In this document: positions 49,471 to 60,060 of the stretch, piece after piece
Numbering within the stretch: the first letter of the stretch is position 1
Layout: every line of letters starts with the position of its first letter
Source: Nitrospira sp.
GTDB lineage: Bacteria > Nitrospirota > Nitrospiria > Nitrospirales > Nitrospiraceae
NCBI GenBank assembly: GCA_024760525.1
Contig: CP060499.1
Span: 1,984,001-2,048,000 of the forward strand
Direction of reading: 5' to 3'
DNA: 64,000 nt
Program-made: the position numbers and the translations under genes
Notes under the pieces: generated by a model
Told to the model about the DNA's origin: nothing
The model's input: only the letters and a program-made list of their open reading frames with translations
The model's database searches: none

Positions 49471-50313
49471 TTATTGGACCTTGTTCTCGGCAATGGCGTA
49501 GTAGTCGATCGCGCGCTCTTGCACGATTGGAACGGTGGAAGCGGCAGCGGTGTGTGATGCGGGGGAGTGTTCTGCGGTCGTTTCTTTGATCCAGTTTCCC
49601 ATATCGTCGTATTCATACGTCGTGATCCATGTTCGTCTCTGGCCCTCGCTGAATATCTCGGTAGTGGCTTGCGCGCGCCGTCCATCGGTGTCGTAGGCGT
49701 TCGTCACACGACCGGTGACGACACCTTGCGGGCCGTAGCTGACGAGTTCTTGTAATCGTCCCCGCTCGTCGTACTGGTGTTTTAGTTCGCTGAATAATGC
49801 TCCCTTGCTGTAGCGGGCGGAATAAATGCGGCGCCCGAATACGTCGAACAGGCTCTTGTAAGCCGTGGTACTGTTGACCCACAACTGCTCCCAGAGATGA
49901 CCTCGGTGATCGTACAGAAAAAACTCGGCATGCTGAAAATGACCATCATCTGAGACCGCCACAGACGCGGTGTCTCGCCCCTCCGTGTCTTGTACATACA
50001 CGACCCGCTTTCGTTGCATGAGTCTTCCGCTGGGGTCGAGCGCGAGTTCTTCCTGAAGATGGCCTTCCTTATCGTACTGGAACAAGGAATAGGTGGAAGT
50101 ATTCGCGTGGGTCAGATCGATGAAGGTCTCGACAAGACGGCCGGCCCGATCGTAGGTTTCCGTCGCGGAATAGCCGACCTTTTTGATCGTGACGCTACGC
50201 ACAGGCCCGACGAGCTCGTTCTTGACCCTGGTTGTCTGGGCGAAACCCACAGTACCCCATGCGCTCGCCGCCACGGTGACCAGTACGCCCGCAATCAATC
50301 GACGCATACGCAT
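49471..50313 (-). CDS. Secreted YD/RHS-repeat-like protein
   Basis: A 280-aa exported protein. Signal peptide at residues 1-25 (LIAGVLVTVAASAWGTVGFA). The rest has repeats in the YD style: YDRAGRLVETFID, YDKEGHLQEELAL, YDHRGHLWEQL, YDERGRLQELVSYG, YDTDGRR and YEYDDMGNWIKE, spaced about 35-45 residues apart. That is the Tyr-Asp pattern of RHS or teneurin shells, but far too short to form a toxin cocoon. It may bind a surface sugar or partner. No toxin or immunity gene is adjacent. Confidence 0.7.
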   Translation of the reverse strand: MRMRRLIAGVLVTVAASAWGTVGFAQTTRVKNELVGPVRSVTIKKVGYSATETYDRAGRLVETFIDLTHANTSTYSLFQYDKEGHLQEELALDPSGRLMQRKRVVYVQDTEGRDTASVAVSDDGHFQHAEFFLYDHRGHLWEQLWVNSTTAYKSLFDVFGRRIYSARYSKGALFSELKHQYDERGRLQELVSYGPQGVVTGRVTNAYDTDGRRAQATTEIFSEGQRRTWITTYEYDDMGNWIKETTAEHSPASHTAAASTVPIVQERAIDYYAIAENKVQ

Positions 50314-50447
50314 GATATCCGAGCATTCTATGACCGGTCATTGAAAACACAAAGCAAGAGATGAAAATCGATCAGGCGCGTGAGGAAGGGGAATCTGCGG
50401 TTTTATTTCGATGGTCCGTCTAAGGGTGATAGGCTGTTCTCCAGCCT

Positions 50448-50756
50448 ATGCCTCTCTCATCTTTACAGCCTGCGATCACGGATGTATCGGCGGATCCTCC
50501 CTCGTGCCGCGCCCTCCCGCATGCTGCGGTGACCGCCCTGTGGCGGGGTCGGATCGTCGATGCCGTCAAGCTGGTTCGGGTGGAACAGAACCTCGGATTG
50601 AAAGAGGCCGAGGATCAAGTCCATGCCTATCTGCGGGCTCAACCCACACTAAGAAGCCACATACTCAAAGCTCAAGTTGATGCGAGAGAGGGGTTGCTTC
50701 GCTGGCTGATTTTCCTGTTCGTCGGGGCTGCGGGACTCGCTTATCTGCTTACGTAA
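50448..50756 (+). CDS. Membrane-anchored protein with a bL12 C-terminal-like segment
   Basis: A 102-aa protein. Residues about 33-65 (GRIVDAVKLVRVEQNLGLKE, then AEDQVHAYL) resemble the C-terminal domain of ribosomal protein bL12, as seen in several small uncharacterised proteins. A C-terminal helix LLRWLIFLFVGAAGLAYLLT would place it in the membrane. Function unknown. Confidence 0.65.
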   Translation: MPLSSLQPAITDVSADPPSCRALPHAAVTALWRGRIVDAVKLVRVEQNLGLKEAEDQVHAYLRAQPTLRSHILKAQVDAREGLLRWLIFLFVGAAGLAYLLT

Positions 50757-50777
50757 ACAGGGGAGTATGTCGGCCCG

Positions 50778-50978
50778 ATGGATTCCGACCAAATTCTACT
50801 GGCGTTAATTGGGGCAGGGGCGTCGTTCACGACATTCTGCCTTATGCGGTTCCCTCAAACCCGACGATCACGATTTCAGCCGTACGGTCCTTTTTCATTC
50901 ACAGCCTCATGCTTCGGCGCCTTCACCATCCTCTTCGCCGCCGCCGTGATGGTTTATCTACAAGCCCGCTGGAACTGA
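50778..50978 (+). CDS. Small membrane protein
   Basis: A 66-aa protein with two hydrophobic segments (ILLALIGAGASFTTFCLM; SCFGAFTILFAAAVMVYL). It starts 21 nt after the bL12-like gene, probably in one operon. Function unknown. Confidence 0.6.
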   Translation: MDSDQILLALIGAGASFTTFCLMRFPQTRRSRFQPYGPFSFTASCFGAFTILFAAAVMVYLQARWN

Positions 50979-51050
50979 AACACGTTTCCATACAAACAGG
51001 GTACAATGCCAGGTAGCAGCGGTCCTCCTGCAAGGCCTACAGGGGTAACC

Positions 51051-51194
51051 ATGTTCGATCATTGGTCCAGCATCGGAGTTGTCGCAGTCATCGGGCTGAT
51101 CGTTGTGGGATTTTCCGCGTTCCTCGGTCGATTGATCACCAAGCTCTTCAGCGGAGAGTCGGATGTTTCACAGACCTCGCAGAGAGCACATTAG
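51051..51194 (+). CDS. Very small membrane protein
   Basis: A 47-aa protein from the ATG at 51051 (AGGGGTAACC upstream), with one hydrophobic helix GVVAVIGLIVVGFSAFLG. An earlier ATG at 51006 would add 15 residues. Function unknown. Confidence 0.45.
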   Translation: MFDHWSSIGVVAVIGLIVVGFSAFLGRLITKLFSGESDVSQTSQRAH

Positions 51195-51398
51195 CGGCGA
51201 GCGTGTATCGAGGTGCGCTTATCCACCAGAACTCAAACCGGGAATCGATGGCTGCCCTGTATCCGCGTGACCTGATCGCGTTCTGTAGGCCCTTCGACAT
51301 CTTGTGTTTTTTGTCGGAATCGTTCATGGATATTTCCCATACGTGACGACCCGAGGCTTCCCCTATTTTCCGCGGTGGTTGGTCGGCGGAGACAAGAG

Positions 51399-51932
51399 AT
51401 GCCATTCAATGAAGCGACCTCGGCCGGACCTGTGACCCGTTTTCTGATGGACGATCACCGACGATTGGAGGCGCTGCTTCAATCGGCCGTTTTGTCCACG
51501 GGGCGCGTGAAGCAAGGAGCGTATGATCAGTTTAGAGCCGGGCTGCTGCGTCACATCGGCATGGAAGAAAAGATCCTCCTGCCGGCGGCTCAGCGGCTCG
51601 GTGGCGGGGAACCGCTTTCGATTGCTGGACAACTCCGTCTGGACCACGGAGCGATCGTGGCTCTGCTCATGCCGACTCCCACGGCCGGTATCATCGCCAC
51701 GCTGCAGACGATCTTGATGAAACACAATGTCATTGAGGAAGGGCCGGGAGGATTGTACGAGGTGTGCGACAAGTTGGTAGGTGGTGAGAGCGAACACGTG
51801 ATCGCCAAGCTTCGCGCCGCTCCTGAGCCGGCGGTGCTCCCGCATTCCGATACGCCGGCGGTCCTTGGGGCCGTCCGCCGCGCCTTGGAGCGAGCCGGTC
51901 ATGAATATCCCATAGAGTCTTCGGCCTCGTAA
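51399..51932 (+). CDS. Hemerythrin domain protein
   Basis: A 177-aa protein with the hemerythrin HHE pattern: MDDHRRLEALLQ, LLRHIGMEEKILLPA, RLDHGAIVALL and MKHNVIEEGPGGLYEVCD, which place His and Glu residues for a di-iron site that senses or carries oxygen. The ATG at 51399 has GGAGACAAG upstream. It precedes prfC by 41 nt on the same strand. Confidence 0.85.
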   Translation: MPFNEATSAGPVTRFLMDDHRRLEALLQSAVLSTGRVKQGAYDQFRAGLLRHIGMEEKILLPAAQRLGGGEPLSIAGQLRLDHGAIVALLMPTPTAGIIATLQTILMKHNVIEEGPGGLYEVCDKLVGGESEHVIAKLRAAPEPAVLPHSDTPAVLGAVRRALERAGHEYPIESSAS

Positions 51933-51973
51933 AACGCTCTCCTTCCAAACTTGATGTGGTATGCTGCTCGACC

Positions 51974-53575
<1,602 letters not shown>

Positions 53576-53802
53576 CTTCCGATCGGTCAGTGCGATGCGC
53601 CGTGAAGCCCAGGCAATCGACCAGGTGTCGTTGTGCCCCCGTTTGTGTCCAGCGAAACGCCCTTCGCCTTTTCCTCTGTTGAGATGATTCGAATCGAGAC
53701 ACTTCGCATGGCACACAACCATGAATGGAGGGCGCGGGCACTGGATTGACACGTAACACTGGCAGCAGTAGCCTAACGGCCCATTCCGTCTTGGGAGGTC
53801 CC

Positions 53803-55122
53803 ATGACCACGCACAGGAGATCGCGTGTCTCAATCCGGCGCATATCCTGCCTGTGGCCCCGGGTGGTGAGAGTCTCAGGGGAGCTGCTGCTCGCAACCGT
53901 GCTCATCGGAGTGTTTGCCGAACGATCTCTTGCTGCCGAGAGCTTTCTCGATACAGAATGCCTCCATAAGGCACCCGCCGGTATCGCGCTCACAGGGCAT
54001 GTCGCCAAAGCCAAGTCGGGCCATGTACAGTCCATGTTCTGTGCGGGCGCGATCAAGTTGTATGTGTCGAGGGAATATCACAATGCGATTCCCTGGTTAG
54101 AACAGGCTGCCAATGCGGGTCACACACGAGCGCCGCTTGTGCTGGGAATTCTCTATGAGCAAGGGACCGGCGTGAAGGAGGATGCGGCGTCTGCGGCCAA
54201 GTGGTATCAGAAGGGAGTTGATAACGGCAATGCTGCCGCGGCGAGGCGTCTGGCCAATCTGTACCATCTCGGTACGGGCGTTCCACACGATGAAGCGAAA
54301 GCGAACGAGCTCTTGAAGAAGGCGGTCGAGATGGGTGACAAGGCGGCTCCTGTCTTTATTCAGAAACGCGAGCAGGATCGCAATGACACGCGACCTGGTA
54401 TGACGCTCAAGGCGGAGGCCTATCGTTTGTACAAACAGAAGCAGTTCGAAAAGGCGGCCAAGTTCTATCGCCAATGCGCGGACATGGGGAACGACGATTG
54501 TCAATTGGCCATAGGACAACTGTACGAGTTCGGAGACGGCGTTCCAAGAGACGAGCGCCAAGCCGCAGCGTGGTATCGCAAATCTGCCGATCAAGGTAAC
54601 CCCATCGGCCAAAAAACACTGGGACTTCTCTATGAACTTGGAAAGGGTGTTCCAGAAGATTGGGCCGAGGCGTTCCGCCTGTACTTCAAGGGGGCTGAGA
54701 AATTCAAGGACTCCGCCTTCGCGGTGGGCCGCATGTACGAGTTCGGGATGTCCGTACCACAAAACCGCGCGATCGCGATCGAATGGTTCAAGAAAGCCGA
54801 TAAGCTCGGCCATCCCAAAGGCGCTTATTGGGCCAAGTGGCTCCGCGACTATAGCAACTGCATCGGCTTTCGAGATCAGCATGAACGGAATGCTATCGGC
54901 GGCCTCCGCTGCCCCGCCGATCCAGTCGGGGCAGTGTTTCACAATAGTGGCGAACGGACCGCTTACATCAGACGGATAGCGAAGGAGTTCGATCGCATCG
55001 AAGCCGAACAGGCGATGGCCCAAGCTGCACTCTCAAGCCAAACGACAGACACCGGGTGTACGATGGCCGGCGGCAGATGGACGCCGGATCGGCAGGCTAC
55101 CTTCGGTGGTTCCTGCAATTAG
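53803..55122 (+). CDS. Sel1-repeat secreted protein
   Basis: A 439-aa protein with a signal peptide (LLLATVLIGVFAERSLAAE) and Sel1-like repeats: AAKWYQKGVDNGNAAAARRL, AWYRKSADQGNPIGQKTLG, FRLYFKGAEKFKDSAFAVG and others. Sel1 repeats are protein-binding helices, often periplasmic. The ATG at 53803 has GGGAGG just upstream; the open frame begins at 53725. Its partner is unknown. Confidence 0.82.
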   Translation: MTTHRRSRVSIRRISCLWPRVVRVSGELLLATVLIGVFAERSLAAESFLDTECLHKAPAGIALTGHVAKAKSGHVQSMFCAGAIKLYVSREYHNAIPWLEQAANAGHTRAPLVLGILYEQGTGVKEDAASAAKWYQKGVDNGNAAAARRLANLYHLGTGVPHDEAKANELLKKAVEMGDKAAPVFIQKREQDRNDTRPGMTLKAEAYRLYKQKQFEKAAKFYRQCADMGNDDCQLAIGQLYEFGDGVPRDERQAAAWYRKSADQGNPIGQKTLGLLYELGKGVPEDWAEAFRLYFKGAEKFKDSAFAVGRMYEFGMSVPQNRAIAIEWFKKADKLGHPKGAYWAKWLRDYSNCIGFRDQHERNAIGGLRCPADPVGAVFHNSGERTAYIRRIAKEFDRIEAEQAMAQAALSSQTTDTGCTMAGGRWTPDRQATFGGSCN

Positions 55123-55248
55123 ACGTCAAGATCGGAGGGCAGGAAAGGCCATCGACGTCATCATCAACAACGGACCAATCGGTTCGTTCGCCTGGATTGA
55201 CCACGCGTTGACAGAGGGAGAGTAGGGAGAGCCGTCCCGCGATGCCGC

Positions 55249-55845
55249 TTAGCGGCCGGCGGAAGATTTCATGAGACTGTCGGCCTGAGGCGGCAGGAAT
55301 CCTTGGTACCCCCGGTGCCGTTCGGCGAGTTCTAAGACGGAAAAAGGCTTTCCACCGACGGTTTCCGGCGCTGAAAAAATTTGCCTGAGCACCCCACCCG
55401 AACCGCCGACGATATTGCCGGCAAATACGACACCTTTTAGCCGCAGCCGAGCAACGGCCTGGTCGATGTCTTCGACACGGACGGCGACATGATGAAAGAC
55501 CTTGTCTCCGAATGCGTTGACCCACCCGGGAATGATACTGGTCTTGCCTCGTTCATCCGGATAAGCCTGGTCGACGAAGAGGGCAGGGTACCCGGGCTTT
55601 CGGTAGACCTTCGCGTACCAATCGTCGTAGTGCAGGGTCTCATCATATGCATATCCCAGCTTGACGAACGCTTCGGCTGCGCGGTCGATATCCAGTGTTC
55701 GAATCGTGACGTGGTCGATGACCGGCGAGAACCCCACGCCGGAATCATCCAACATGGCTTTGAGGACGCCGGCCGCCCGGTTATGTTGAATATAGTCCGC
55801 CACCATCGTTTCCATCAAATGATCAAGCTCGTGACCCTGATCCAT
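55249..55845 (-). CDS. VOC-family protein (possible 2-oxoadipate-type oxygenase)
   Basis: A 198-aa protein from the ATG at 55845 (GAGGTG upstream). It has two VOC half-modules: VIDHVTIRTLDIDRAAEAFV around residues 45-65 and VFHHVAVRVEDIDQAVARLR near 118-138, with His residues that could bind a metal. Glu in FSVLELAERHRG may be the third ligand. It lies at the end of the saccharopine-dehydrogenase and aldehyde-dehydrogenase operon, where a lysine-derived 2-oxoacid would be the likely substrate. The DUF1338-type 2-oxoadipate oxygenase of known lysine routes is longer, so this is only a candidate. Confidence 0.65.
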   Translation of the reverse strand: MDQGHELDHLMETMVADYIQHNRAAGVLKAMLDDSGVGFSPVIDHVTIRTLDIDRAAEAFVKLGYAYDETLHYDDWYAKVYRKPGYPALFVDQAYPDERGKTSIIPGWVNAFGDKVFHHVAVRVEDIDQAVARLRLKGVVFAGNIVGGSGGVLRQIFSAPETVGGKPFSVLELAERHRGYQGFLPPQADSLMKSSAGR

Positions 55846-55858
55846 GATCGCACCTCGT

Positions 55859-57391
55859 TCAAGAGCCAAACTTAATGCCTTGCGCCAGCGGCAGTTCCGT
55901 TCCCCAATTCACGGTGTTGGTCTGACGGCGCATATAGGCTTTCCAGGAGTCCGATCCCGCTTCACGCCCCCCGCCTGTTTCCTTTTCTCCGCCGAACGCT
56001 CCTCCAATTTCGGCTCCGGAGGTTCCAATGTTGATATTGGCGATTCCGCAATCGCTGCCGGACGCCGAGAGAAAGCGCTCGCCGCGACGCACGTCGTTCG
56101 AAAACATGGCGGACGAGAGCCCCTGCGGAACGTCATTGTGCATCTTGATGGCTTCATCGATGGTTTGAAACGTCATGACGTAGAGAATCGGCGCGAAAGT
56201 CTCGCGCTGGACGATAGGCCATTGGGTTTTCGCTTTGACGATCGCCGGTTCGACAAAGTAGCCGGGCCGGTTCAAGACATGTCCGCCACAGAGAATCTCG
56301 CCGCCTTCTTTTTTGATCTCGTCGAGCGCGGCCCGATACCCTTCAACCGCCACGTGATCGATAAGCGGACCCATGAGCACATCCGGTTCCAGAGGATTTC
56401 CGATATGCACTTGGGCGTACGCCTTCACGAGCCTGCCGACCAATTCCTCATAGCGCGACTCATGGATAAGAAGACGTCTGGTCGTTGTGCAACGCTGACC
56501 GGCGGTTCCCACGGCGCCGAACAGGATCGCGCGCACAGCCATCTCCAAGTCGGCGGTCTCATCGACGATCACGGCATTGTTGCCGCTGAGCTCGAGGAGG
56601 GTGCGGCCCAATCGCTGACCGACCATGGCCGCCACTCGTCGGCCGACCGGCACCGATCCCGTAAACGAAATGAGGGGTAATCGCTCGTCCTGCACCATCT
56701 GCTCCGCAAGGGCCGGCTGATCGGTGATGAAGAGCGAAAAAATTCCTGAATACCCCTGTTGTTGCATGACGCGGTTACAAATCTGTTGCACGGCGACGGC
56801 GCAGAGCGGCGCTTTCGGCGACGGTTTCCAAATGACGGTGTCGCCGGCGATGGCGGCCACAAAGGCGTTCCAGGCCCACACCGCCACGGGAAAGTTGAAC
56901 GCCGTGATGACACCGATCGGCCCCAACGGGTGCCATTGCTCGCTCATCCGATGGGCCGGCCGTTCGGACTGCATGGTCACACCGTAGAGCATCCGTGACT
57001 GACCGACGGCAAAATCAGCCATGTCGATCATTTCTTGGACTTCCCCATCTCCCTCCGCCTTGATCTTGCCGACTTCCAACGACACGAGCGTGCCCAATTG
57101 ATCTTTCTTCTCGCGTAAGGCTTGGCCGATCAGTCGGACCATTTCACCGCGTTTCGGCGCGGGAACCATCCGCCACGCGCGGAACGCCTCGGTGGATTCC
57201 TTCACAATCCGCTGGTAGTCTTCATGCGAACACGGATAGACCCCGGCGATCTGCTCGCCGGTGGACGGATTGATCGACGGCAGGAGCGACCCGTCGTTGC
57301 GGCCGGACCACCAGCCGCCGCCGGTACTTCCTCCGGAATTCACCGCTTGGATGCCCAGGTCCCGCAGTGCAGAGTGATGAATCGTGCTCAT
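55859..57391 (-). CDS. L-aminoadipate-semialdehyde dehydrogenase (ALDH7-type)
   Basis: A 510-aa NAD-dependent aldehyde dehydrogenase. The catalytic Cys is in GTAGQRCTTTRRLLIHES and the catalytic Glu in TLLELSGNNAV, both in the ALDH7 (antiquitin) wording; length fits. It would oxidise aminoadipate semialdehyde to 2-aminoadipate. Its ATG overlaps the upstream saccharopine-dehydrogenase stop (57388-57391), so the pair is coupled. Confidence 0.88.
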   Translation of the reverse strand: MSTIHHSALRDLGIQAVNSGGSTGGGWWSGRNDGSLLPSINPSTGEQIAGVYPCSHEDYQRIVKESTEAFRAWRMVPAPKRGEMVRLIGQALREKKDQLGTLVSLEVGKIKAEGDGEVQEMIDMADFAVGQSRMLYGVTMQSERPAHRMSEQWHPLGPIGVITAFNFPVAVWAWNAFVAAIAGDTVIWKPSPKAPLCAVAVQQICNRVMQQQGYSGIFSLFITDQPALAEQMVQDERLPLISFTGSVPVGRRVAAMVGQRLGRTLLELSGNNAVIVDETADLEMAVRAILFGAVGTAGQRCTTTRRLLIHESRYEELVGRLVKAYAQVHIGNPLEPDVLMGPLIDHVAVEGYRAALDEIKKEGGEILCGGHVLNRPGYFVEPAIVKAKTQWPIVQRETFAPILYVMTFQTIDEAIKMHNDVPQGLSSAMFSNDVRRGERFLSASGSDCGIANINIGTSGAEIGGAFGGEKETGGGREAGSDSWKAYMRRQTNTVNWGTELPLAQGIKFGS

Positions 57392-58476
57392 CGGAAGCAG
57401 GCCCCCAATTCATTGTTCAAGAAATCTTTCAAGAGAATGGATTCCTGGGTGATGAATCCATGGTACTGCGAGGGATTCCTCAAGACAAGGTCCATGACAC
57501 AACAGACGCTGGAGGCCGTCGTCACTTGGATGGCCGACCAGAGTTTGCCCTTGATGCATTGCGGATAGATTTTCTTCGCGTAATTCTCCTCGAACAATCC
57601 GCCGTCTTTGGTTCCGGTGACCGAGGCATAGATCAGCACGACGTCCTGCAGGGTTTGAGGGATCGCATGTTCGAGCACGCGTTTGAGCGTGTCGCGGTCT
57701 TCGTTCAGCTTGAGGTCTTTCATCAGCAAGTGGATTTTTTCACAATGGCCGGGATAGCGGAGCGTTTTGTAATTCATCGTGCGCACTTTTCCGGCATAGC
57801 TGTCGGCCAAGGTCCCCAATCCTCCGGACGTATTGAAGGCCTCGTACAGCAGCCCGTCCAGCTCGATTGTTTCATAGCCTTCGAGCGGTTGCAGCGGGAC
57901 TTTTTCGCCTTCTTCGATCCCATAGCAGACATTGCCGTATTCGTTGATCAGTCCATCGGTCGACCACGTGAGTGAATATTTGAGGGCGTTGCTGGGATGA
58001 ACCGGCAGGGCGCCCACCCGCATTTTCACCGTATCCAACGTTTCAAAATGGGTCATCAAGTCATGCGCCACGATACTGATAAAGCCGGGCGCGAGACCGC
58101 ATTGCGGCATGAAGGCATGGTCCGCTCCTGTGCTCAAGACCTTGATCTGATTTGTCACTTCGACGTCCTCCGTGAGGTCGAAGTAATGCAGATGATGGGT
58201 CAAGGCCAGGCCCGCGACCGTCGGATTGCAGAAATAGGGCAAGCTCGAAAGAATGGCGTCAAATCGATGCGCTGAAAGATAGGTGCCGACGGCGTCGGGA
58301 TGCCTCACATCGAGCAGGCACGGAATCACCCGCTCCAAACCGAGGTCTTCGACTAAGTGTTTCGGCGCATCCAGGGTGATGTCCCCCAGATGGACCTCGT
58401 AGGAGCCGCGTTGATTGAGAAGGCAGGCGATGAGAGAGCCGATCTTTCCGGCGCCGAGAACCAGCACACGATTCAT
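57388..58476 (-). CDS. Saccharopine dehydrogenase family protein
   Basis: A 362-aa protein with the Rossmann motif VLVLGAGKIGSLIA at the N-terminus and the family signature QCGLAPGFISIVAHDL. Family enzymes split saccharopine into glutamate and aminoadipate semialdehyde (LYS9 type) or act on carboxynorspermidine. The overlap with the ALDH7 gene favours the lysine route. Lysine-ketoglutarate reductase and an aminotransferase are not in this window. Confidence 0.82.
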   Translation of the reverse strand: MNRVLVLGAGKIGSLIACLLNQRGSYEVHLGDITLDAPKHLVEDLGLERVIPCLLDVRHPDAVGTYLSAHRFDAILSSLPYFCNPTVAGLALTHHLHYFDLTEDVEVTNQIKVLSTGADHAFMPQCGLAPGFISIVAHDLMTHFETLDTVKMRVGALPVHPSNALKYSLTWSTDGLINEYGNVCYGIEEGEKVPLQPLEGYETIELDGLLYEAFNTSGGLGTLADSYAGKVRTMNYKTLRYPGHCEKIHLLMKDLKLNEDRDTLKRVLEHAIPQTLQDVVLIYASVTGTKDGGLFEENYAKKIYPQCIKGKLWSAIQVTTASSVCCVMDLVLRNPSQYHGFITQESILLKDFLNNELGACFR

Positions 58477-58552
58477 GATTGAGTATTATACTCCACCGGT
58501 GACGTCGGAGCACTTGGTTTGGAGAATGTTGCATCTGCACAAGCCTGACACC

Positions 58553-58873
58553 TCAGTTCTTCTCCGGAGAATCGATGACATACTGGATGCGGTCGGTCGG
58601 GGGTATCGTGGTCTGGCTGCATCGGCAACGTGGAATATCCGCCTGCAGCCTTCGTAACAGGGTCGTCATCTTCATGGTAGAGGGCACTTCGCAGATCCAG
58701 ACGTGCATGCCGGACTCCAGCTCGTCAAAATGCCGCCGCACGCGAAAACCGGGCTGTTCCATGAAGTAGGCCGACAGAAAGCCGTTCACGGCCGTGACGA
58801 CCCAGGGATGCTCCTTGATATAGCGGTAGCTGAGCCGAAGCTCGGTGACCGTGGTATGTTCTTCGGCCTCCAT
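58553..58873 (-). CDS. Hypothetical protein
   Basis: A 106-aa protein (TELRLSYRYIKEHPWVVTAV, then HVWICEVPSTMKMTTLLRRL). It lies 76 nt upstream of the saccharopine-dehydrogenase gene on the same strand. No family recognised. Confidence 0.5.
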   Translation of the reverse strand: MEAEEHTTVTELRLSYRYIKEHPWVVTAVNGFLSAYFMEQPGFRVRRHFDELESGMHVWICEVPSTMKMTTLLRRLQADIPRCRCSQTTIPPTDRIQYVIDSPEKN

Positions 58874-59001
58874 CGCCGCACTTTATCAATTCCGGCCATG
58901 AGGCCGCCACTGCCTTGACAGAATGTTTCGTAACAGATGAACCGAAAGCGTGGTGACCGACTCGACTTCGATTCACCGGTCTCCGCGCGAAATGCGCGGC
59001 G

Positions 59002-59874
59002 TCATCGGACGCTCGTCGCCGGGGTGAGCCGTTTCCATTGATACGTCCCTCCATGCTCACGCGGGGGAATGTTGTTCTGGGTACCGACCCGCGTGTACCA
59101 CCACATCCCGATGGCGCGGGCACCGTCCGCTGAGAGCCGGACTTCAAAACCGCCTTCACGGTCATTCCCAGGCTGCCGCCACGTACCCTGCCAGAGACGA
59201 TCGGCGATCTTCGTGGTGGTGAAACGACCGCCCTGTTGCGTGTACGGTCCGTTTCCATTTTTGTCCAATGTCGCCTTGTAGCGTTTGTCATCCTCGACCT
59301 CCAGAATTTCCCATTCGCCGCTGAGGTCAGGTGCCGGAGAACTTTGTGAACCGCCGGCTGGATGCTGCGAAGACGCCGCGGACGGTGAACCGGGCGGCCC
59401 GCCGAGTTGGGCGGATCGAAACGATTCATGCCACGACAACAATTGCCAGTTGCCGTTGCGGCGTTCGAGTACTCCTGTCTCCCGCATCGGAAGCACGGTC
59501 CGTTTGAGTTCGGATCCATCGGCAACATAGCGGATATAGTCGAGTTCCATCGCATACCAAGCCACATCTCCCTTCGTCCACACTGTGAGCTCACGGATAG
59601 GAATCTCGAGTTTCTGGGCGTTGAGGAATTCCTCTCGCATGCCTTCCTCAAGTTCCGTCCAACCGATATATTTACGGCCGGCGACTCCGTAACTGATGAT
59701 ATCGCCATCGTGCGCCATCAGCCGTGAGAGCGTCGGCAGATCTTTTTCGGCGTTGGCGCGAACCATACGGCGGATCGCCGACTCAGGGTCTGCAGGTTCC
59801 GATGCGGTGGCGATGGCCGAGGCACTGATAAACAGGGTCAGGACACACGATGCAAAGAGTCTGAGATGGATCAT
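59002..59874 (-). CDS. Secreted SnoaL/DUF4440-like (NTF2-fold) protein
   Basis: A 290-aa protein from the ATG at 59874 (AAGGGAG upstream). It has a signal peptide (LFASCVLTLFISASAIATA), then an NTF2-like domain (RMVRANAEKDLPTLSRLMAH, GDVAWYAMELDYIRYV) and, after a Ser/Pro linker, a beta-rich tail (GEWEILEVEDDKRYKATLDK). The frame is open upstream to 59955, which lacks support. Function unknown. Confidence 0.75.
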   Translation of the reverse strand: MIHLRLFASCVLTLFISASAIATASEPADPESAIRRMVRANAEKDLPTLSRLMAHDGDIISYGVAGRKYIGWTELEEGMREEFLNAQKLEIPIRELTVWTKGDVAWYAMELDYIRYVADGSELKRTVLPMRETGVLERRNGNWQLLSWHESFRSAQLGGPPGSPSAASSQHPAGGSQSSPAPDLSGEWEILEVEDDKRYKATLDKNGNGPYTQQGGRFTTTKIADRLWQGTWRQPGNDREGGFEVRLSADGARAIGMWWYTRVGTQNNIPPREHGGTYQWKRLTPATSVR

Positions 59875-60060
59875 CGATGGCTCCCTTCGCCAACAAACTT
59901 GAGGATCACAAACTCCGTCAACTTCGCTCATCGATAGGTGTGATCGGTTATACATCGAATCGGCGTTCCGGCGCGGCGGGCGCAGTCTAGCAATTCTACT
60001 CGGCCATAGGAAGACGAGTGGGGGAAGGAGCTGATCACTGATCGCGAAACATGACGGAAG

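Noticed and set aside
51148..51405. 85-aa minus-strand frame
   Set aside because: No ribosome site and no family; lies across the end of a plus-strand small gene.
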